The notes: generated from the sequence alone by a model not told the origin. A stretch of DNA of 64,000 bases from Diaporthe sp. PMI_573 (GCA_021399435.1 JAJTUP010000065.1:248001-312000); one strand, 5' to 3'; counted from the first letter of the stretch, positions 31,278 to 42,383 are shown. Numbers and translations are program-made.

Positions 31278-32011
31278 TCAGTTGTATTTCGGTGTCCTGG
31301 TTTCGCGCTGGCGTAGTTCTCTCCTCTCCCCTCGAGCCCACTCAGACTTCTCTTTATACTTCCTTCTCTTTTTCTCTCTCGCCTCTAATTCTTTGAATTC
31401 TTCAATGTCATAACGCCTGTCCGTCTCTATAGCCTTTCTTGTTCGAATATTTAGAGATAGGCTGATATGAGGAGAAGTAATGGCAAGGCTGAAGTCAAAG
31501 AGTCGGCCACCGCGGTAGTTGTCTTCTCGAATGTCCATGTTGTATATTCCCAGTCCATTCAGCTTAGTAATGTTCTCTCTCATTTTTGAAAGTTTCTTTC
31601 GACCGCAGACTGAATGGTAGATAATATAGTCCTTAAGAATCGCTCGCAACGGCTGACCTTCGTGTTCTTCCTGCCGATTCCAATCGTTGATCCCGAACTG
31701 TTCATGGATACGGCGCTCCAGTGATGCCGGCAAAAACGCGTAGCCATGGCATCGAACTGCCAGTTCGTTATCCTTGTGTTCCGTAAGCAAACCGAATGCG
31801 CGGCACTCCGCATAGAATGGATCCCGTTGATGTCGCACAACGTCGTCTGTCAGAAGGTGTTCCCGGCCATACGCGAAGGGTCGTAGTTCATCGATGGTGA
31901 AGAAGTTAAACTTGGGATATGTCAGATAGACACCATGGTGTCGCGTTTTCCGTGACTCACGATTTTCAAAGCATATTTCTTTCGCCGGATGTTCACTTGA
32001 AATACCCTGCC
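31278..32011 (-). CDS. FTA2-like (kinase-fold) protein, 5'-truncated, two exons
   Basis: Exon B (31910-31278) gives FNFFTIDELRPFAYG, DPFYAECRAFGLL, ELAVRCHGYAFLP, LRAILKDYII, and GLGIYNMDIREDNYRGGRLF with DFSLA. This is the signature of the fungal FTA2 (Sim4 kinetochore subunit-like) family with a degenerate kinase fold. A 50-bp intron (GTGAGT...CCCAAG, 31960-31911) joins it to GRVFQVNIRRKKYALKI (32011-31961), the glycine-loop strand and VALK-type lysine. The first part of the N-lobe is missing where the sequence meets the plus-strand gene. Many fungi carry lineage-specific FTA2 paralogues of unknown role. Probably not functional without its start. Confidence 0.7.
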
Positions 32012-32061
32012 TGAAGCAGGAGGTCAAGCAGGAGGATCAGGCCAGCCCTACGGGCTTCACC

Positions 32062-32782
32062 ATGTCGCCGCACAGCGCCAAGAAGCAGCGGCCGGAGAGC
32101 AGACCTAACTCATCGGTTAAGCAAGATGCAGAACCAGCTGCCACAGCTTCCCCATCCCTCGCCTACTACCCCCAGAGCGCACAGAGTAGCACAGCCCAGG
32201 ACGAATTTGCACACGATGGCTACACGTCGACAGACTCGTACAGTGGCGACCACATCATGTCGATTGACTTCCGCGTCATGCAGGTCAAGGCTGTGCAGCA
32301 CACGACCAACATGAGCCACACGCAGTACTGGCACTGGATCAGCGACAAGACCAATCCGCACTTTGAGCACCAGGTCCTGCGCACGGTGGAGCCCACAACG
32401 TCTTGGGGTGTGTACAAGGAGCCGCTGGACTTCCACCTACGGCTACACGAGCTTGAATACGTTCAGTACTGCCTCGAGCCAGGCAGCGACTGCACCAAGA
32501 TCGTCGTGCACACGAGACAGGTCGCCAAGGTCGAGCACAGGGGCATTATAATGGCGTACTTTAAGCGACCGAGGACCCTAAACCGGTTCCTGGGCTTCCT
32601 GGAGAAGAAGGGTGTCCCTCTGGTGAAGCGGCCTGCGTAAGTGTTTGCCTTTCTTTTCTTCGGTCCTGCTATGGGTGTATTGAGGTGACGTTGAGCTGAC
32701 TGATGGCCATAGTGACTACATCGAGAACCAATGGACCGGTATCGGATCTGCTGTGCTTCCCCGCAGCGATGATGAGCAGTAG
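32062..32782 (+). CDS. Uncharacterised fungal protein, two exons, 214 aa (possibly 5'-truncated)
   Basis: Exon 1 is 32062-32636; the intron is GTAAGT...CATAG, 76 bp (32637-32712); exon 2 is 32713-32782. Splicing replaces the apparent stop with KRPADYIENQWTGIGSAVLP and ends at TAG. Residues 1-60 are disordered (SAKKQRPESRPNSS). The rest looks folded (MSIDFRVMQVKAVQHTTNMS, ELEYVQYCLEPGSDCTKIVV, RPRTLNRFLGFLEKKGVPLV). The same frame stays open upstream of the ATG (KQEVKQEDQASPTGFT) to the FTA2 junction, so the real N-terminus may have been lost there. No family recognised. Confidence 0.6.
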
Positions 32783-33476
32783 ATGCTTTCGACTGACAAG
32801 CTCTTGATACGTTTGCCCTTCTCACTCAACTTTGCGCCCTCACTCTCGATAATATTGTTGAGCATCGATCGCACCATCCCCAAGACTCCGTCCCATTCTG
32901 GGATGTGGAGTCCGGGCTATCATGTAACATTGCTGCCTATCGCTTATTAAATATCCGGGAAGACAGAACACCATGCCCAATATGCCACTGGCGGTGCGGA
33001 TCTGGTTACATACCCGATGACGATATAGCACCGCGTTTCGATCATAAGTTCATACTCACAAACTCAGCCTTCAAAGCCGATGCTCCGATGGATCGGACGC
33101 GGTACATTTGACATGATAGATCCATCTAGCAACTTGTTCCTTAGGCAGAGAAGGGACCAGTTTCGTAAATTCGCATTGGAATACTTCCAAAGAAATGATA
33201 TGATAACTGTGTAATACCCGAGGTATCATCGATTTTGCCATTGGAGCAGAAGAAGCAGTCCTTGACGCCGAATTCGTCGGACTGCTGGCTGAGCTTGGAG
33301 CTTCACCTTGAACTGCTTGGTCCAAATGGCGTTTAATCTAGGCGTTGTAAGCAACAATGAATGCCGTCGGCACTTAGCAAGAACTTACTTCTGCAGACTA
33401 TTTGTTGTGTATTGACAGGTGTATTCACATGAGCAACAATGGAAATTTGGCAACCATGTCGCCTCCATCACAATGC
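32783..33476. other. No clear gene; one suggestive minus-strand stretch
   Basis: Around 33130-33270 the minus strand reads SDEFGVKDCFFCSNGKIDDT and on to a stop, with C-x-x-C spacing, but the frame breaks upstream and I cannot extend it. Otherwise no supported gene. Confidence 0.3.
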
Positions 33477-34570
33477 TCATGAAAAGCTTCTCACATACTG
33501 CGACTGCGGGTGAGGTCTGGGCTTTAGAAAGCGCGGAGTGGATTTGCGTTGGGACTTTGAGATATCAGCCACCCATAACGTTGATGGAGTGTGGTCGCTC
33601 GGACGAGCTTACCGAATGCTGCCACTTTTGTTTGCATTTTTTACGTAGCAAGTGGCCATTCCGTGCCGAATTTCTGGTGAAATCGGCTCCACAGTCCGGG
33701 CATATGGCCTTGGTCGCCTGTTCAGACTTCTCACGCTGGTGTCGAAGGAAGTTGCTAGGGGTCGAGAACTGTCGGCCATTGAATCCATGATCCCAACACT
33801 GGTGCTTCCGCCTCTTCTGGGCCACCCACACCCCCCCCCTGGGTGTTATACTGGTGGTGAGCATCAAGGGTCTCCACCAGTGGAGGAATAGAGAGTATCA
33901 TTGCTGGATCGTACGAGACGGATCTTTGATTTGATCAGCCTCAAACCTCAACAGTGTAGTTTTCAAACTGTGATAAATTAACTCACTCGTAACATGAGGA
34001 GAGGGGAATACCGGGGTTGGAAAACCCAATTTGTGTGGAGTATGGGACCGTTTGGGGGCCGGAGGGCAGGACCATTTGCGGAGCCAGCGCGGTGGGCTGA
34101 GTGAGCAAGGAGTCGTCGGTGGGAGCAGCGGTATACGCTGTCATGCTGGACATGCCGGACATGTGTGCGAGCTCTCCCTGGGCTGATGGTATAGATGTGA
34201 CCTTGTAGCCGCTGTGAGAACCTTGGCTCAATGCCTTCTGGATGCGCGCCAAGAGCTGTGAGTCCCGGCGCGCCTGCCCGTGTTGCTTATTGACCTCGCA
34301 TTGCTCGTCAACCATCCTGCGTGGGCTGCTGGTAGCAGAGCACGAATGCATTGTGGGGCTCAGGCCGGACTCGGGTGAGTATTGGCCTGTGTCCAGGTCA
34401 CCATTTGTGGGTTTGAGGACAACGTCTGCTGCACAGGGGTCGTTCTGGTGAGGAGGAAGGGGAGGAGAAAAGGGAGAAGGAGAAGACCAGGTGGTGTCTG
34501 ATTTGCTTGTACCAGGCCTGGTAAAAGAGGATTGGCTGCACATGCTGAAGTGGTTGAAGCCAGTACTCAT
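33477..34570 (-). CDS. C2H2 zinc-finger protein, three exons, 299 aa
   Basis: Exon 1 is 34570-33987, exon 2 is 33850-33613 and exon 3 is 33554-33477. The introns are GTGAGT...CACCAG (136 bp) and GTAAGC...CTCAAAG (58 bp). The exons sum to exactly 300 codons. Residues 1-195 are Ser/Pro/Thr-rich and disordered, as in transcription-factor activation regions. The zinc-finger part reads HQCWDHGFNGRQFSTPSNFL, RHQREKSEQATKAICPDCGA and DFTRNSARNGHLLRKKC. These are two adjacent fingers, the family recalled as fungal C-(D/E)HGCNGR-FS...CPxCGAEFTR-T-RNGH. Ligands appear present. A likely DNA-binding regulator; targets unknown. Confidence 0.8.
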
Positions 34571-34939
34571 AGTGTCTGGTGATGTGGGCTGGAGTAAGGG
34601 CCGATGTGTGGCGGGAATGCTGTCAGGGCAAGGTTGTGATGGTATGTTAAGCCAGGCTTGAGGTGTGTGCTCAGGTATAGGTGGAAATAGCGAGGCTTGA
34701 GTTGAAGATGTGAGGGGAGTGGGTGGGAAGGTGAGGTCTTGGGACTTTTTTATATGCCAAGCGTGATGTTCCAGGTGGTGGTCTCGGAAGCGGTATCGCT
34801 GGCAGCGGATTCGGCAAGCGGTAGCCAGTCCGCCCGGCCGTCTTGCAGATAGGCCACATATAGGCGCAGGTACTGTTCCAAGGCAGCGTTCATCTGCGGG
34901 TAAGGTGCTTCCAGAATTCGGATATGAACTGGGGTCCAG
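34571..34939. other. 5' flank of the C2H2 gene; no gene
   Basis: G-rich on the plus strand, with no supported frame. The C2H2 promoter should lie here. Confidence 0.4.
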
Positions 34940-35175
34940 GAGCTAGACCACCTGCTACGTTTCTATATCAACAAGTACCAAGATCACTGGAGTATGTACC
35001 TACCAGCCCTTGACTTTGCCTATAACTCATCGTGGCATTCTGTGATTAACATGTCGCCACTAAAGGTAGTTTTGGGTAAAGATATATGAAACCCGCTAAC
35101 ACCATTTGCTCAATATCGCCATCGGAAAGTAGCTCTTGTTTTTCCTCCTTTGCGGGCATGGTACTTTCGGAAGTC
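34940..35175 (+). pseudogene. Ty3/gypsy integrase C-terminal relic
   Basis: The frame reads [49 protein letters not shown] and then a TGA. This is the end of a gypsy integrase core (lr-yv---q-dW---Lp-aEfayNss-h-s---sPf-l--G--p). Reverse transcriptase, protease and the catalytic DDE residues are absent here. A decayed fragment; no LTRs found around it. Confidence 0.7.
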
Positions 35176-35631
35176 GTCATGTATCTCCTGAAAAATATTA
35201 CTCAAATGCTCCAGCCTGTCTTAGTTCACATAATACCGCGCCTTCTACCGTGGTTTCATGCATAAATATGGCAGAAAACGGCAATTGAAGTCAATATGCA
35301 CCGAATTACAGAGAGACCACGGCTTATCCATATTGACCGACTAGGGAACCATAGCATGCAACAATAGTGCCGTAGGCGTGGATCTATGCCAGACAGTTGC
35401 CCACACCAAAAGATAAAACCCTGACATCACATAACGTCTCCCTGGATGTGAAATACATCGTACGCAAAGTTGACAGCAAGATAATCATTTGGCCCTCCGT
35501 GCATCATTTCGGCCTTCCACCACGTACTGTATTATGTTGTGTACTTTGAAGATCACTGCTGACAAGGGCAAGGGTTGAAGTTCCCACCCAAAAAAACCAC
35601 ACCTTGAAGTACTTTTTGGGTACTGTATTTT

Positions 35632-36192
35632 GTGGTGTATAAGAGGAAGAAGCTAGACGAGCGAGCACTCAAGTGCAAGCTGCTCGGCTTTGAGTGCTCA
35701 CACACATATATCCTTCTAGACCCGAATGGGAAGATCATTTACTCACCAAATGTCCACTTCCCACCAGAAAAGCTCACCAAATGGGCGCCCAGAAGTGAGA
35801 CACGATCAATCGGGACACAGGCACAAGTCCGCGATGCGTCGCTGCGTGCACAGCAGGAGAGCTTCCGACAAGTGAACCAGCAACTTTGCGCCCAGAACTT
35901 GAATCCTCTACCTCATTCCGATCGTATGGATACTACCAATGGCCTAGGTGTCGAACGAATCAAGAGGTACGTAAGGAGGAAATCTACCGGTCTCATGCAG
36001 CTACCACCAGAAGACAGAGAGCTTGCTGAGGCCCACTTTGGTTCACCGAAGATTAAGCGTGCGCACGGGGAGGCTCCGAATGTCCCGATGACCACCAACG
36101 TTGATTTAATCGCTCACTACCAACACTTAATCAAACCACTTAGATTCTCGTTAGAACCAATCGATTTGGCATCAAAAATATATCTTAGTTAG
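35632..36192 (+). pseudogene. Ty1/copia polyprotein relic (integrase-RT connector)
   Basis: The 186-residue frame starts KKLDERALKCKLLGFECSHT, then YILLDPNGKIIYSPNVHF. This is the conserved segment after the copia integrase core (KLd-Ra--g-llGYe-----y-vw-p---kv--srdv-F). The remainder is the variable connector leading toward reverse transcriptase, which is missing. The frame upstream breaks in an A-rich stretch (~35588). The fragment lies next to a gypsy relic, so two unrelated retroelements decayed side by side. Confidence 0.65.
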
Positions 36193-36764
36193 TTAAATGT
36201 CTTTTTTCTTGTATTGTAAAAAAGTAGCAAACAGAGGCACAGAGAACCGTTAACCAGCTACCATACATGGATCTAACAGCTAGTAACATCGTTAGCAACA
36301 CCAATGATAACGCCCATAACAACTAGGGCAACAGGGGTAACAAGGAAACTTAGGATAAGATTGTCATAATAGATAACTAATTAGACATAAATTCTCGTTT
36401 CTCTGGTGGATATGGCAATGATGCAACTGGGGGATCGTTCAGCTGCTGCATCGCTTTTGTTCACTGCATGAGCAGGTTGACAGCTCACATAATTACCCAA
36501 AGCTCGAGTCCCGGATTCTGACTAAGATTACCCCGCCATCTACTATGATCATATAAAACCCTATAAATTCATCTTGCACCTTTTTGCCCAATGCTCTATT
36601 TTCAACATTCCCAGTATCTTGTCCACTCGCCCCAGCTAACTATGGCGACTACGCCTGGACCCCAAATCTTATCCATTGACCAGCTGTCTGAGAGTGTAAT
36701 GACTGCCAACGCCCTTCTACAGCCCCACCGTGGTATGCTTGATGCAAAATGACTTTTCTTGGTC
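36193..36764. other. No supported gene
   Basis: Contains an AAC/TAAC-rich stretch near 36283-36345. The end (36610-36760) includes short frames antisense to the phosphatase relic that I regard as shadows. Confidence 0.4.
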
Positions 36765-37445
36765 TCAGGTCGTCGCCCACCAAATCGCCACGCCCACCAC
36801 AACTACCCTTCGGCTTCGTCGTCGTCTGACGACGACGACCCGCCTCCTTTCCCATTCCATGGCGCTATTTATGATTACTTCAATTCCTTCGCGGTTGCTC
36901 TGTGCTGTCGGTCCTGTGACCCACGCTGTGAAGTTGTCGACAAAAGCCATCGCTCCTTGGTGGCTTCGAAACACTGTTCGAAATCCATTTGCTTCCAGGA
37001 ATGCCAGAGTATCATCTCGATTAAAATGCTGACTATACCCAGATCTCTGGGTCTCTTTCGACCGCGACTTGTCTGTTGAGTCATTCTACAACAACTGGGC
37101 TAAAAGATCCCAGGGGTCTTTTGGAGGATCTTTATGTCGATCGATGTTGGTAATGTGTTGGATGACGATTGGGCGACATCTGGACACGGGTATGCCGCCA
37201 TGGACAATGAAGGCTTTCCCGGCGCTGCTGCTGACCACCGCGGCGATCTGCATTGCCCTGAAAATTTGAATGCAGCTCTCGTACACTGATACAGCGTCCT
37301 CCCCGAGCCTGTCTTTGAGCTCCCTGGACAAGCTTCTGTCTCCTTTTTCCAGGTCAGACTCGTGATTTGCCGCGATTCAGAAAGACCGAGAGTGGATATT
37401 CCACTTTAAGGCTGAGGAGAAGAAGTAAAGTTTCTAGAGAATATG
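36765..37445 (-). pseudogene. PPP-family Ser/Thr protein phosphatase pseudogene
   Basis: Read on the minus strand, ETLLLLLSLKVEYPLSVF is followed by the degraded RGNHE motif (RGK-S-R; one extra A shifts the frame). Then HESDLEKGDRSLSRELKDRL, YESCIQIFRAMQIAAVV, GKAFIVHGGIPVSR (the CvHGGLSP motif) and DPPKDPWDLLAQLL lead to a TAG where the family has the Trp of LLWsDP. The frame continues afterwards with NDSTDKSRSKETQRSG and DDTLAFLEANGFRTVFRSHQ (the FL--n-l--iiRaHe helix). So one 1-base insertion and one G-to-A-type stop kill an otherwise long PPP core; the N-terminal metal-binding GDxHG part is missing. Confidence 0.75.
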
Positions 37446-37585
37446 GGCCTTCAAAAGATACTGCCGTTCAGCCCGAGGGGGGCAGTGAGTTCAGCGGGGA
37501 GAGATGCGACGATCTCACCACTGGCCTTGACTCTACTTAAGAAGCATCTGATTGTATCTTCATTCCGCCGAGGTCAGAATCAGAA

Positions 37586-37837
37586 ATGAATGCAGGAGAT
37601 GCATGCCGAGACGAGAGCAATAGTGAGGACCTAGGTGCTTCTAGTGGGTTTACAGACCGCAGAGTCGGTGCTGCTGCCTTCAACCCTCAGTGCTCAGAAA
37701 CAGCAAATGCTGTTAGCATTATCGGGAGAGTACCGTCTAGGAAGTCTGGTTTAAGTATACCTGACGGGAAACAGGACGGCCATGATGCAGAGGGCCCCCT
37801 CGACAGCTACAAGCGGTTTGATCAGCTCAAGGCGTAG
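37586..37837 (+). CDS. Small uncharacterised ORF, 83 aa
   Basis: ATG frame of 83 residues, Ser/Gly/Asp-rich and probably disordered (NSEDLGASSGFTDRRVG, GKQDGHDAEGPLDSYKRFDQ). No domain and no clear promoter. It could be chance. Confidence 0.25.
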   Translation: MNAGDACRDESNSEDLGASSGFTDRRVGAAAFNPQCSETANAVSIIGRVPSRKSGLSIPDGKQDGHDAEGPLDSYKRFDQLKA

Positions 37838-38539
37838 ATGAGAAGTGACGCCGGATCTAAATGACAACCATCAAATCAGGCCCAGGACAAGAACTTGTTG
37901 GCAACAAGCGATGGCAGCGCAATGACATAAGGCTAGAACCGCATAGCCTCACGACTAGGATAGTCGTTCTCTACTAGAAGATATACGTTTTAAGCATCTA
38001 TATCGTTGTATATTAGCATTGGCACCTTGTTGAATATTCTAGCCTCTAGCATGGTAGTTGATGAAATCAAGTTACATAGAGGTAATGGGTTTGTAAACCT
38101 CTTATAGAATGATTAAACAAGATTAGCGTCCTGAATGGTGGCTATATTATTTGCTTACCTTGGTAGGGTACAGGCAAAGTCGATGACCTAGCTGTGTACA
38201 GCAACCAACGCACCGTTAGGAGCATCAGGGTTTGTTAGATAGTTCTCATCATCCTGTGCCACCACCGATCGTGCCGACTGGTAGGGAAGGAAAATAAAGG
38301 GTCATCCTTAGGTCTTTTGTCTCATCGTCTAACTCGGTGGTCAAATGACTCCATGATAGTCCTCTTTCTAGACATCCTTTGACCCTCCTTGGACCCGACC
38401 ATCATCTTCTTACTCCGTCCTCGATACCCAGCCTGCCCCTCCCTCCACCATGTCTCTCTCACCACACTTTATAATCTACTGTGATATTTTTAACACACCG
38501 CCCTAGCCCACAGCCTTCTCACTCACCACACAGTATAAC
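37838..38539. other. Intergenic; 5' flank of the bZIP gene
   Basis: No supported frame. The pyrimidine-rich region 38380-38460 is typical of fungal promoter/5' UTR sequence ahead of the bZIP start. Confidence 0.45.
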
Positions 38540-39324
38540 ATGGAGGACGTCAGCCTTTTCCTCGATGCCCTATCACTATCGCACTCTTACCTTTACACAT
38601 TCAGCGACAGAGACCAATTTCTCGACGCCAGCCGCTCAGAGACACAAAGCTCTGCGACCTCTCCAGTATGTGTGCTTACCTGTGCCCCAGCTCGGCCCCA
38701 TCGCTGATCTTATGCAGTACGACATGACCTTTTCTCGAGACTTTTTAGGCTCAGATACAATGCCGAGCCCCGATGCAGAAGGAGAGGAAGCGAGTCTGTT
38801 ACCACACGACCAAACATCAGCGACCAAGCCCGCCGCGAAGAGAAAGCGAGAGAATAGATATAAGAACGCCCCTCCCTCAGTCTTATCGGTAAGTACCAGC
38901 CAGCAAAGCAGGAGGCGCCACTATCACACATCGCCGCCGCCGCATCCCCCACAAACTCCGTAGTTGGAAGATCTCAAGCTGATGCAGGCCCTGCCACGAC
39001 CAGCGCCGCCGAGCACAAAACCGTGCCTCACAAAGGGCCTACCGACAGCGAAAAGACCAGGGGATAAAGGACCTGGAGCAGATGCTCAAAGACGCCAAGG
39101 CGCGCAACGACGCCCTCAGTCAGGCGTACGCCGATCTGCAGGCCAAATACCTCAAACTGAAGGCATCGACGGTCAGCGAGCAGCAAATCCCCACGTCGTA
39201 CCCGGCAACGGGGCCGCCGGCGGGCCATCTCACGGGCTACGTGGATCCGTCAATGTCGTCCATGCACGTCGGCAGCGACCTGGACGCGTACCTTTACCCC
39301 GAGGTGGGGGGCTACCCCATGTGA
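38540..39324 (+). CDS. bZIP transcription factor, three exons, 205 aa
   Basis: Exon 1 is 38540-38665, exon 2 is 38718-38888 and exon 3 is 39004-39324. The introns are GTATGT...ATGCAG (52 bp) and GTAAGT...GACCAG (115 bp), both phase 0. The second splice joins PPSVLS to RRRAQNRASQRAYRQRKDQ, a textbook fungal basic region (N-x-x-S-Q-R-A-Y-R-x-R). The zipper follows: GIKDLEQMLKDAKARNDALS, QAYADLQAKYLKLKAS, with Leu/Met/Ala heptads. Residues 1-100 are an acidic N-terminal region, with KPAAKRKRENRYKN just before the splice. The C-terminus is hydrophobic (HVGSDLDAYLYPEVGGYPM). It binds DNA as a dimer in the nucleus; AP-1-like fungal bZIPs regulate stress or metabolism, but its targets are unknown. 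Confidence 0.85.
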
Positions 39325-39785
39325 GGGTTCTGCTCCGCTCGGGCAAAACACGGATCTGCCCCTTCTACCCCTTCTAGATTTAATTACGCTAAAGCCAGGA
39401 GGCGATCCCGCGCAAACACAAATGAAAATATTGATAATGGCGTTGCAAGTACAACATATCAGCAGAAAGAGATAATCCCTCAAAGAAGCCCCGGAGAGAC
39501 TTGCTGGTTGATGTGGTCGAATAAGGTCAAACTAGTTGTGGATCCCCACAGGACAAATTTCTCACCGATGTTGTTGTGTTAGCCAGTCATATAAATTTAC
39601 AGAGTACTTTTGGCAGGCTGGGTTAAAAAACAAGTTATCTCGTGAGACAACGCCAAGGGATCAAGCGAGGCAGTGAGGCGTCCAAAATCTTGCAGCTAGT
39701 AAATTTACAGTACACTATCCTACCGATTGATTTATGGATGATGTCACTGGAAGGGCCTGCTGTTGAGAATGCTGTTGAGAATGAT

Positions 39786-39858
39786 GCTGTTGCTCGTGTT
39801 GTTGTTGTTGTTGTTGTTTTGTTGTCGCCGCTGCTGCTGATGCTGCTGCTGCTGCTGG
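39786..39858. repeat. GTT/GCT trinucleotide microsatellite
   Basis: An imperfect run of GTT (about seven) followed by CTG/GCT repeats. Triplet period only, no coding context. Confidence 0.8.
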
Positions 39859-39934
39859 AGAAGGTTATCGGTCTGGCTTCTTGTCCTAAATGCCTTAATA
39901 GTTAGGAACTGCGTTTTATGTGAAAAAATATCGA

Positions 39935-41156
39935 GGCCCACGGTAACTGGGATCCAACGGGGAAACGGATAGCGCCGTCAACCAAGAAGGGAGGGAAGCG
40001 AGTATTTGCCTCTGCATCGGACTTCTGGCAACTCAACCGGCATGATCCAAAAGAACAAGCCATCGCCAACAGTATGATCAAACACTTCGATCGCGGGCAC
40101 CTTCAGAGGCTCCTTGTCAACTGGATTGTCGATTCCAACCTCTCCTTCCGTCAGGCGGAAAATCCTCGATTGCGTTCTATTTTCGAATACCTAAACCCAT
40201 CAGTTGCAGTCAGAGACGCCCATATCTCGAGGCAGACGATACGGCGAATAGCTGTACGACAGTTCGAGGCACACGAGGACGGAGTGAAAGAGGCCTTGCG
40301 GGCAGCACCTGGCCAGGTTCATATCGCTTTCGACGGCGCAAGGACGAGGAATCGCCATACTCTATACGGGATAACGGCGGTATATCGAGATAGCAGCAAT
40401 CAACCCCAGAAGGTCGTGCTTGGTTTGCCAGAGTTGATCAATCGCCATACCGGCGAACACATTGCTACTGAGATGCTCGACGTCATTCGCTTTTTCGATC
40501 TAGAAGATAAGGTCGGATATTTTACACTTGACAACGCGGGTAATAACGATACTGCCATGGCAATTATCGGCGGTCAACTCGGCTTCAACCATCTCCATCG
40601 CCGCGCCCGCTGCGTTGGGAATATCATTAACCTGGTGGTAAAAGCTCTACTGTTTGGAAAGGACGTTGAGGCATTTGACGAATCTATCGAGAAAGGAGAG
40701 CTATTGGCGCGCGCGGCGCACGACGAATGGATGAAGAAAGGCCCCGTTGGAAAGGTTCACAACTGGGTTGTATGGGTGCATCGATCAGATGTATTGACCA
40801 ACTTGCTCAAGCAGTTGCAACAAGACTCTATCGATGCATCTACTGATCCTGAGGTTCAGAAGCTCCGTCCGCTCGAAGTCATCCTCGACAACGACACCCG
40901 TTGGTTATCACAATACTACATGATCAAACGGGCGCTCAAGTTGCAGCCTTTTTACGAAGAGTTCATGCTAAAGGCAAAGAAGGTATTCCAGGAAGCCCGT
41001 AAAGGCCAGACTGGGATCAAAATACCTGCTTGCCTCGAAGCCAAGAGCATGATCAACGATGGGCGGCCATTCTCCCTTTGCGGAGGACCTAAAAGTATCC
41101 CAATTCTGATCACTGCATTGAACATATGCCTCTTATTACCACTACGACACCCCTGA
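39935..41156 (+). mobile_element. hAT transposase internal fragment
   Basis: A continuous frame from HGNWDPTGKRIAPSTKKGGK through to a stop at 41156. It includes the pre-core (HFDRGHLQRLLVNWIVDSNL, SFRQAENPRLRSIFEYLNP), the catalytic-domain start (VHIAFDGARTRNRHTLYGIT), GYFTLDNAGNNDTAM (the D-N--NN second Asp region), HRRARCVGNIINLVVKALLF (C-x-x-H-like; here the His of CxxH is Asn), and LDNDTRWLSQYYMIKRALKL (TRWnS-y-mi-Ral). The BED finger and C-terminal dimerisation domain are gone and the frame breaks near 41090, so it is dead. It is homologous to, but clearly distinct from, the intact pair at 44/58 kb. Confidence 0.85.
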
Positions 41157-41955
41157 CAATAGTGACATTATGGTTAGTCGAGCTTCTTTCAAGCTGGGCG
41201 AAAGGAGAAGTGATCATAGCTTTGGTTGCAGAACTGAAGCCTGTTACGTTCTTGCCTTGATGGACAAGAGACCCCTTGAATGTCCGTTAGCGATGGTCTT
41301 CTACCACACTGGTGAGACCTGTCTCTCAACCACAGCATAACAATAACGCCAAAATGACTCATCAGTCTACTTTGGAATAGGACCTTCTCTCGGGGATCCC
41401 TGTTCCCGGGTTTACTGGGCTTTCCAGCCCTCTTTGTGGCGGAGACGAGATGGTGACTATCTTGGATTTGACCATCTCACTGGTTAGAATCGCACTAACA
41501 AACGTCCAGGCCGTCTATTGTATCGTGCGGTGGAAAACCCTGGCGTTTGGTTGGTCATAGATGGCTCATCTGAAAGAGCGTGTCCCAGAACGGGCCAGGG
41601 TGGTCATCAATTCAACTCAATCGCCCCTCCGGTGGACAAAAGATCACTATGTGCACCGTGCGAGCGTGCGCGTGCCATAAAACAGACCGTGCCACCCCTG
41701 TTTCAACTCAATCGACGCCCCAGATTGAATTGATGACCACCCTGGAACGGGCTGGATGGGATCCCAGCACTCCCTTGGGCTCGGGTTTTGAGAGGCAACC
41801 AGAACCCTTCAACTTCTACTACCTTGCGTAAATCAGATTTATCTCACCCGAGCCAAAACGCTTCCGTCCACTTTTGTCAGTGAACCTTCTCAACTTGGAT
41901 ACCTCTTAATAGACGTTGGCTGGTTGTATGGTCAAGCTACAACGCGACACGAACC
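41157..41955. other. No supported gene
   Basis: Frames at 41518-41831 overlap in two phases with no motif. The last ~80 bases are the promoter/5' UTR of the coiled-coil gene. Confidence 0.4.
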
Positions 41956-42383
41956 ATGGCGCCTGTTATCCTTCCTGCACGACCTCAGTCCAGTAAGTTA
42001 ATCTCATTTCGATCCGTTAAATAAAACTCCTCCAAAAACTAATAATTTGCTCAGGGCCCGCAGCTCAGAAACTTCGGACGGATGCAGCAATGTGTGATAA
42101 TAAGAAACACGAGTTAGAACGGGAACTAACGCGACTCCAACGAGAAGACTCCGACGAAGTCGATAAGATTAGGCAGGTGGAGAGGGAGCTGGACCGAGTT
42201 ACGGCGGGAGCGATATTTCGGGACCTCTTGGTCCGCATGTATGATGCGGAAGAAGGATGTGATGCGGAAGAAGGATGTGATGAGGAGAGGATGGAGGACA
42301 TTGCAAAGCAGCTCAATGAAGCAAAGCAGAAATACCAGGATCTTTTGCAGGAAAAGGAAGGCCGTCTTGCCCAGAGGGAGTGA
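41956..42383 (+). CDS. Small coiled-coil protein, two exons, 121 aa
   Basis: Exon 1 is 41956-41992 (MAPVILPARPQS); the intron is GTAAGT...TGCTCAG, 62 bp (41993-42054); exon 2 is 42055-42383. The total is exactly 122 codons including the stop. Most of the protein is charged helix (KKHELERELTRLQREDSDEV, EDIAKQLNEAKQKYQDLLQE), a clear coiled coil. A tandem YDAEEGC-DAEEGC-DEE results from an 18-bp repeat at ~42243-42280. The canonical splice sites and intact frame support a real gene; function unknown. Confidence 0.65.

Noticed and set aside
36642..37271. Plus-strand gene starting MATTPGPQILSIDQ, joinable by two very short introns (34-36 bp)
   Set aside because: The minus strand over the same bases reads a clear PPP phosphatase core with conserved motifs. 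The proposed introns are shorter than usual for fungi, so the plus frames are most likely antisense shadows.
41518..41831. Two overlapping plus-strand frames of 71 and 83 codons
   Set aside because: They use two phases of the same DNA, show no motif and have no gene context.
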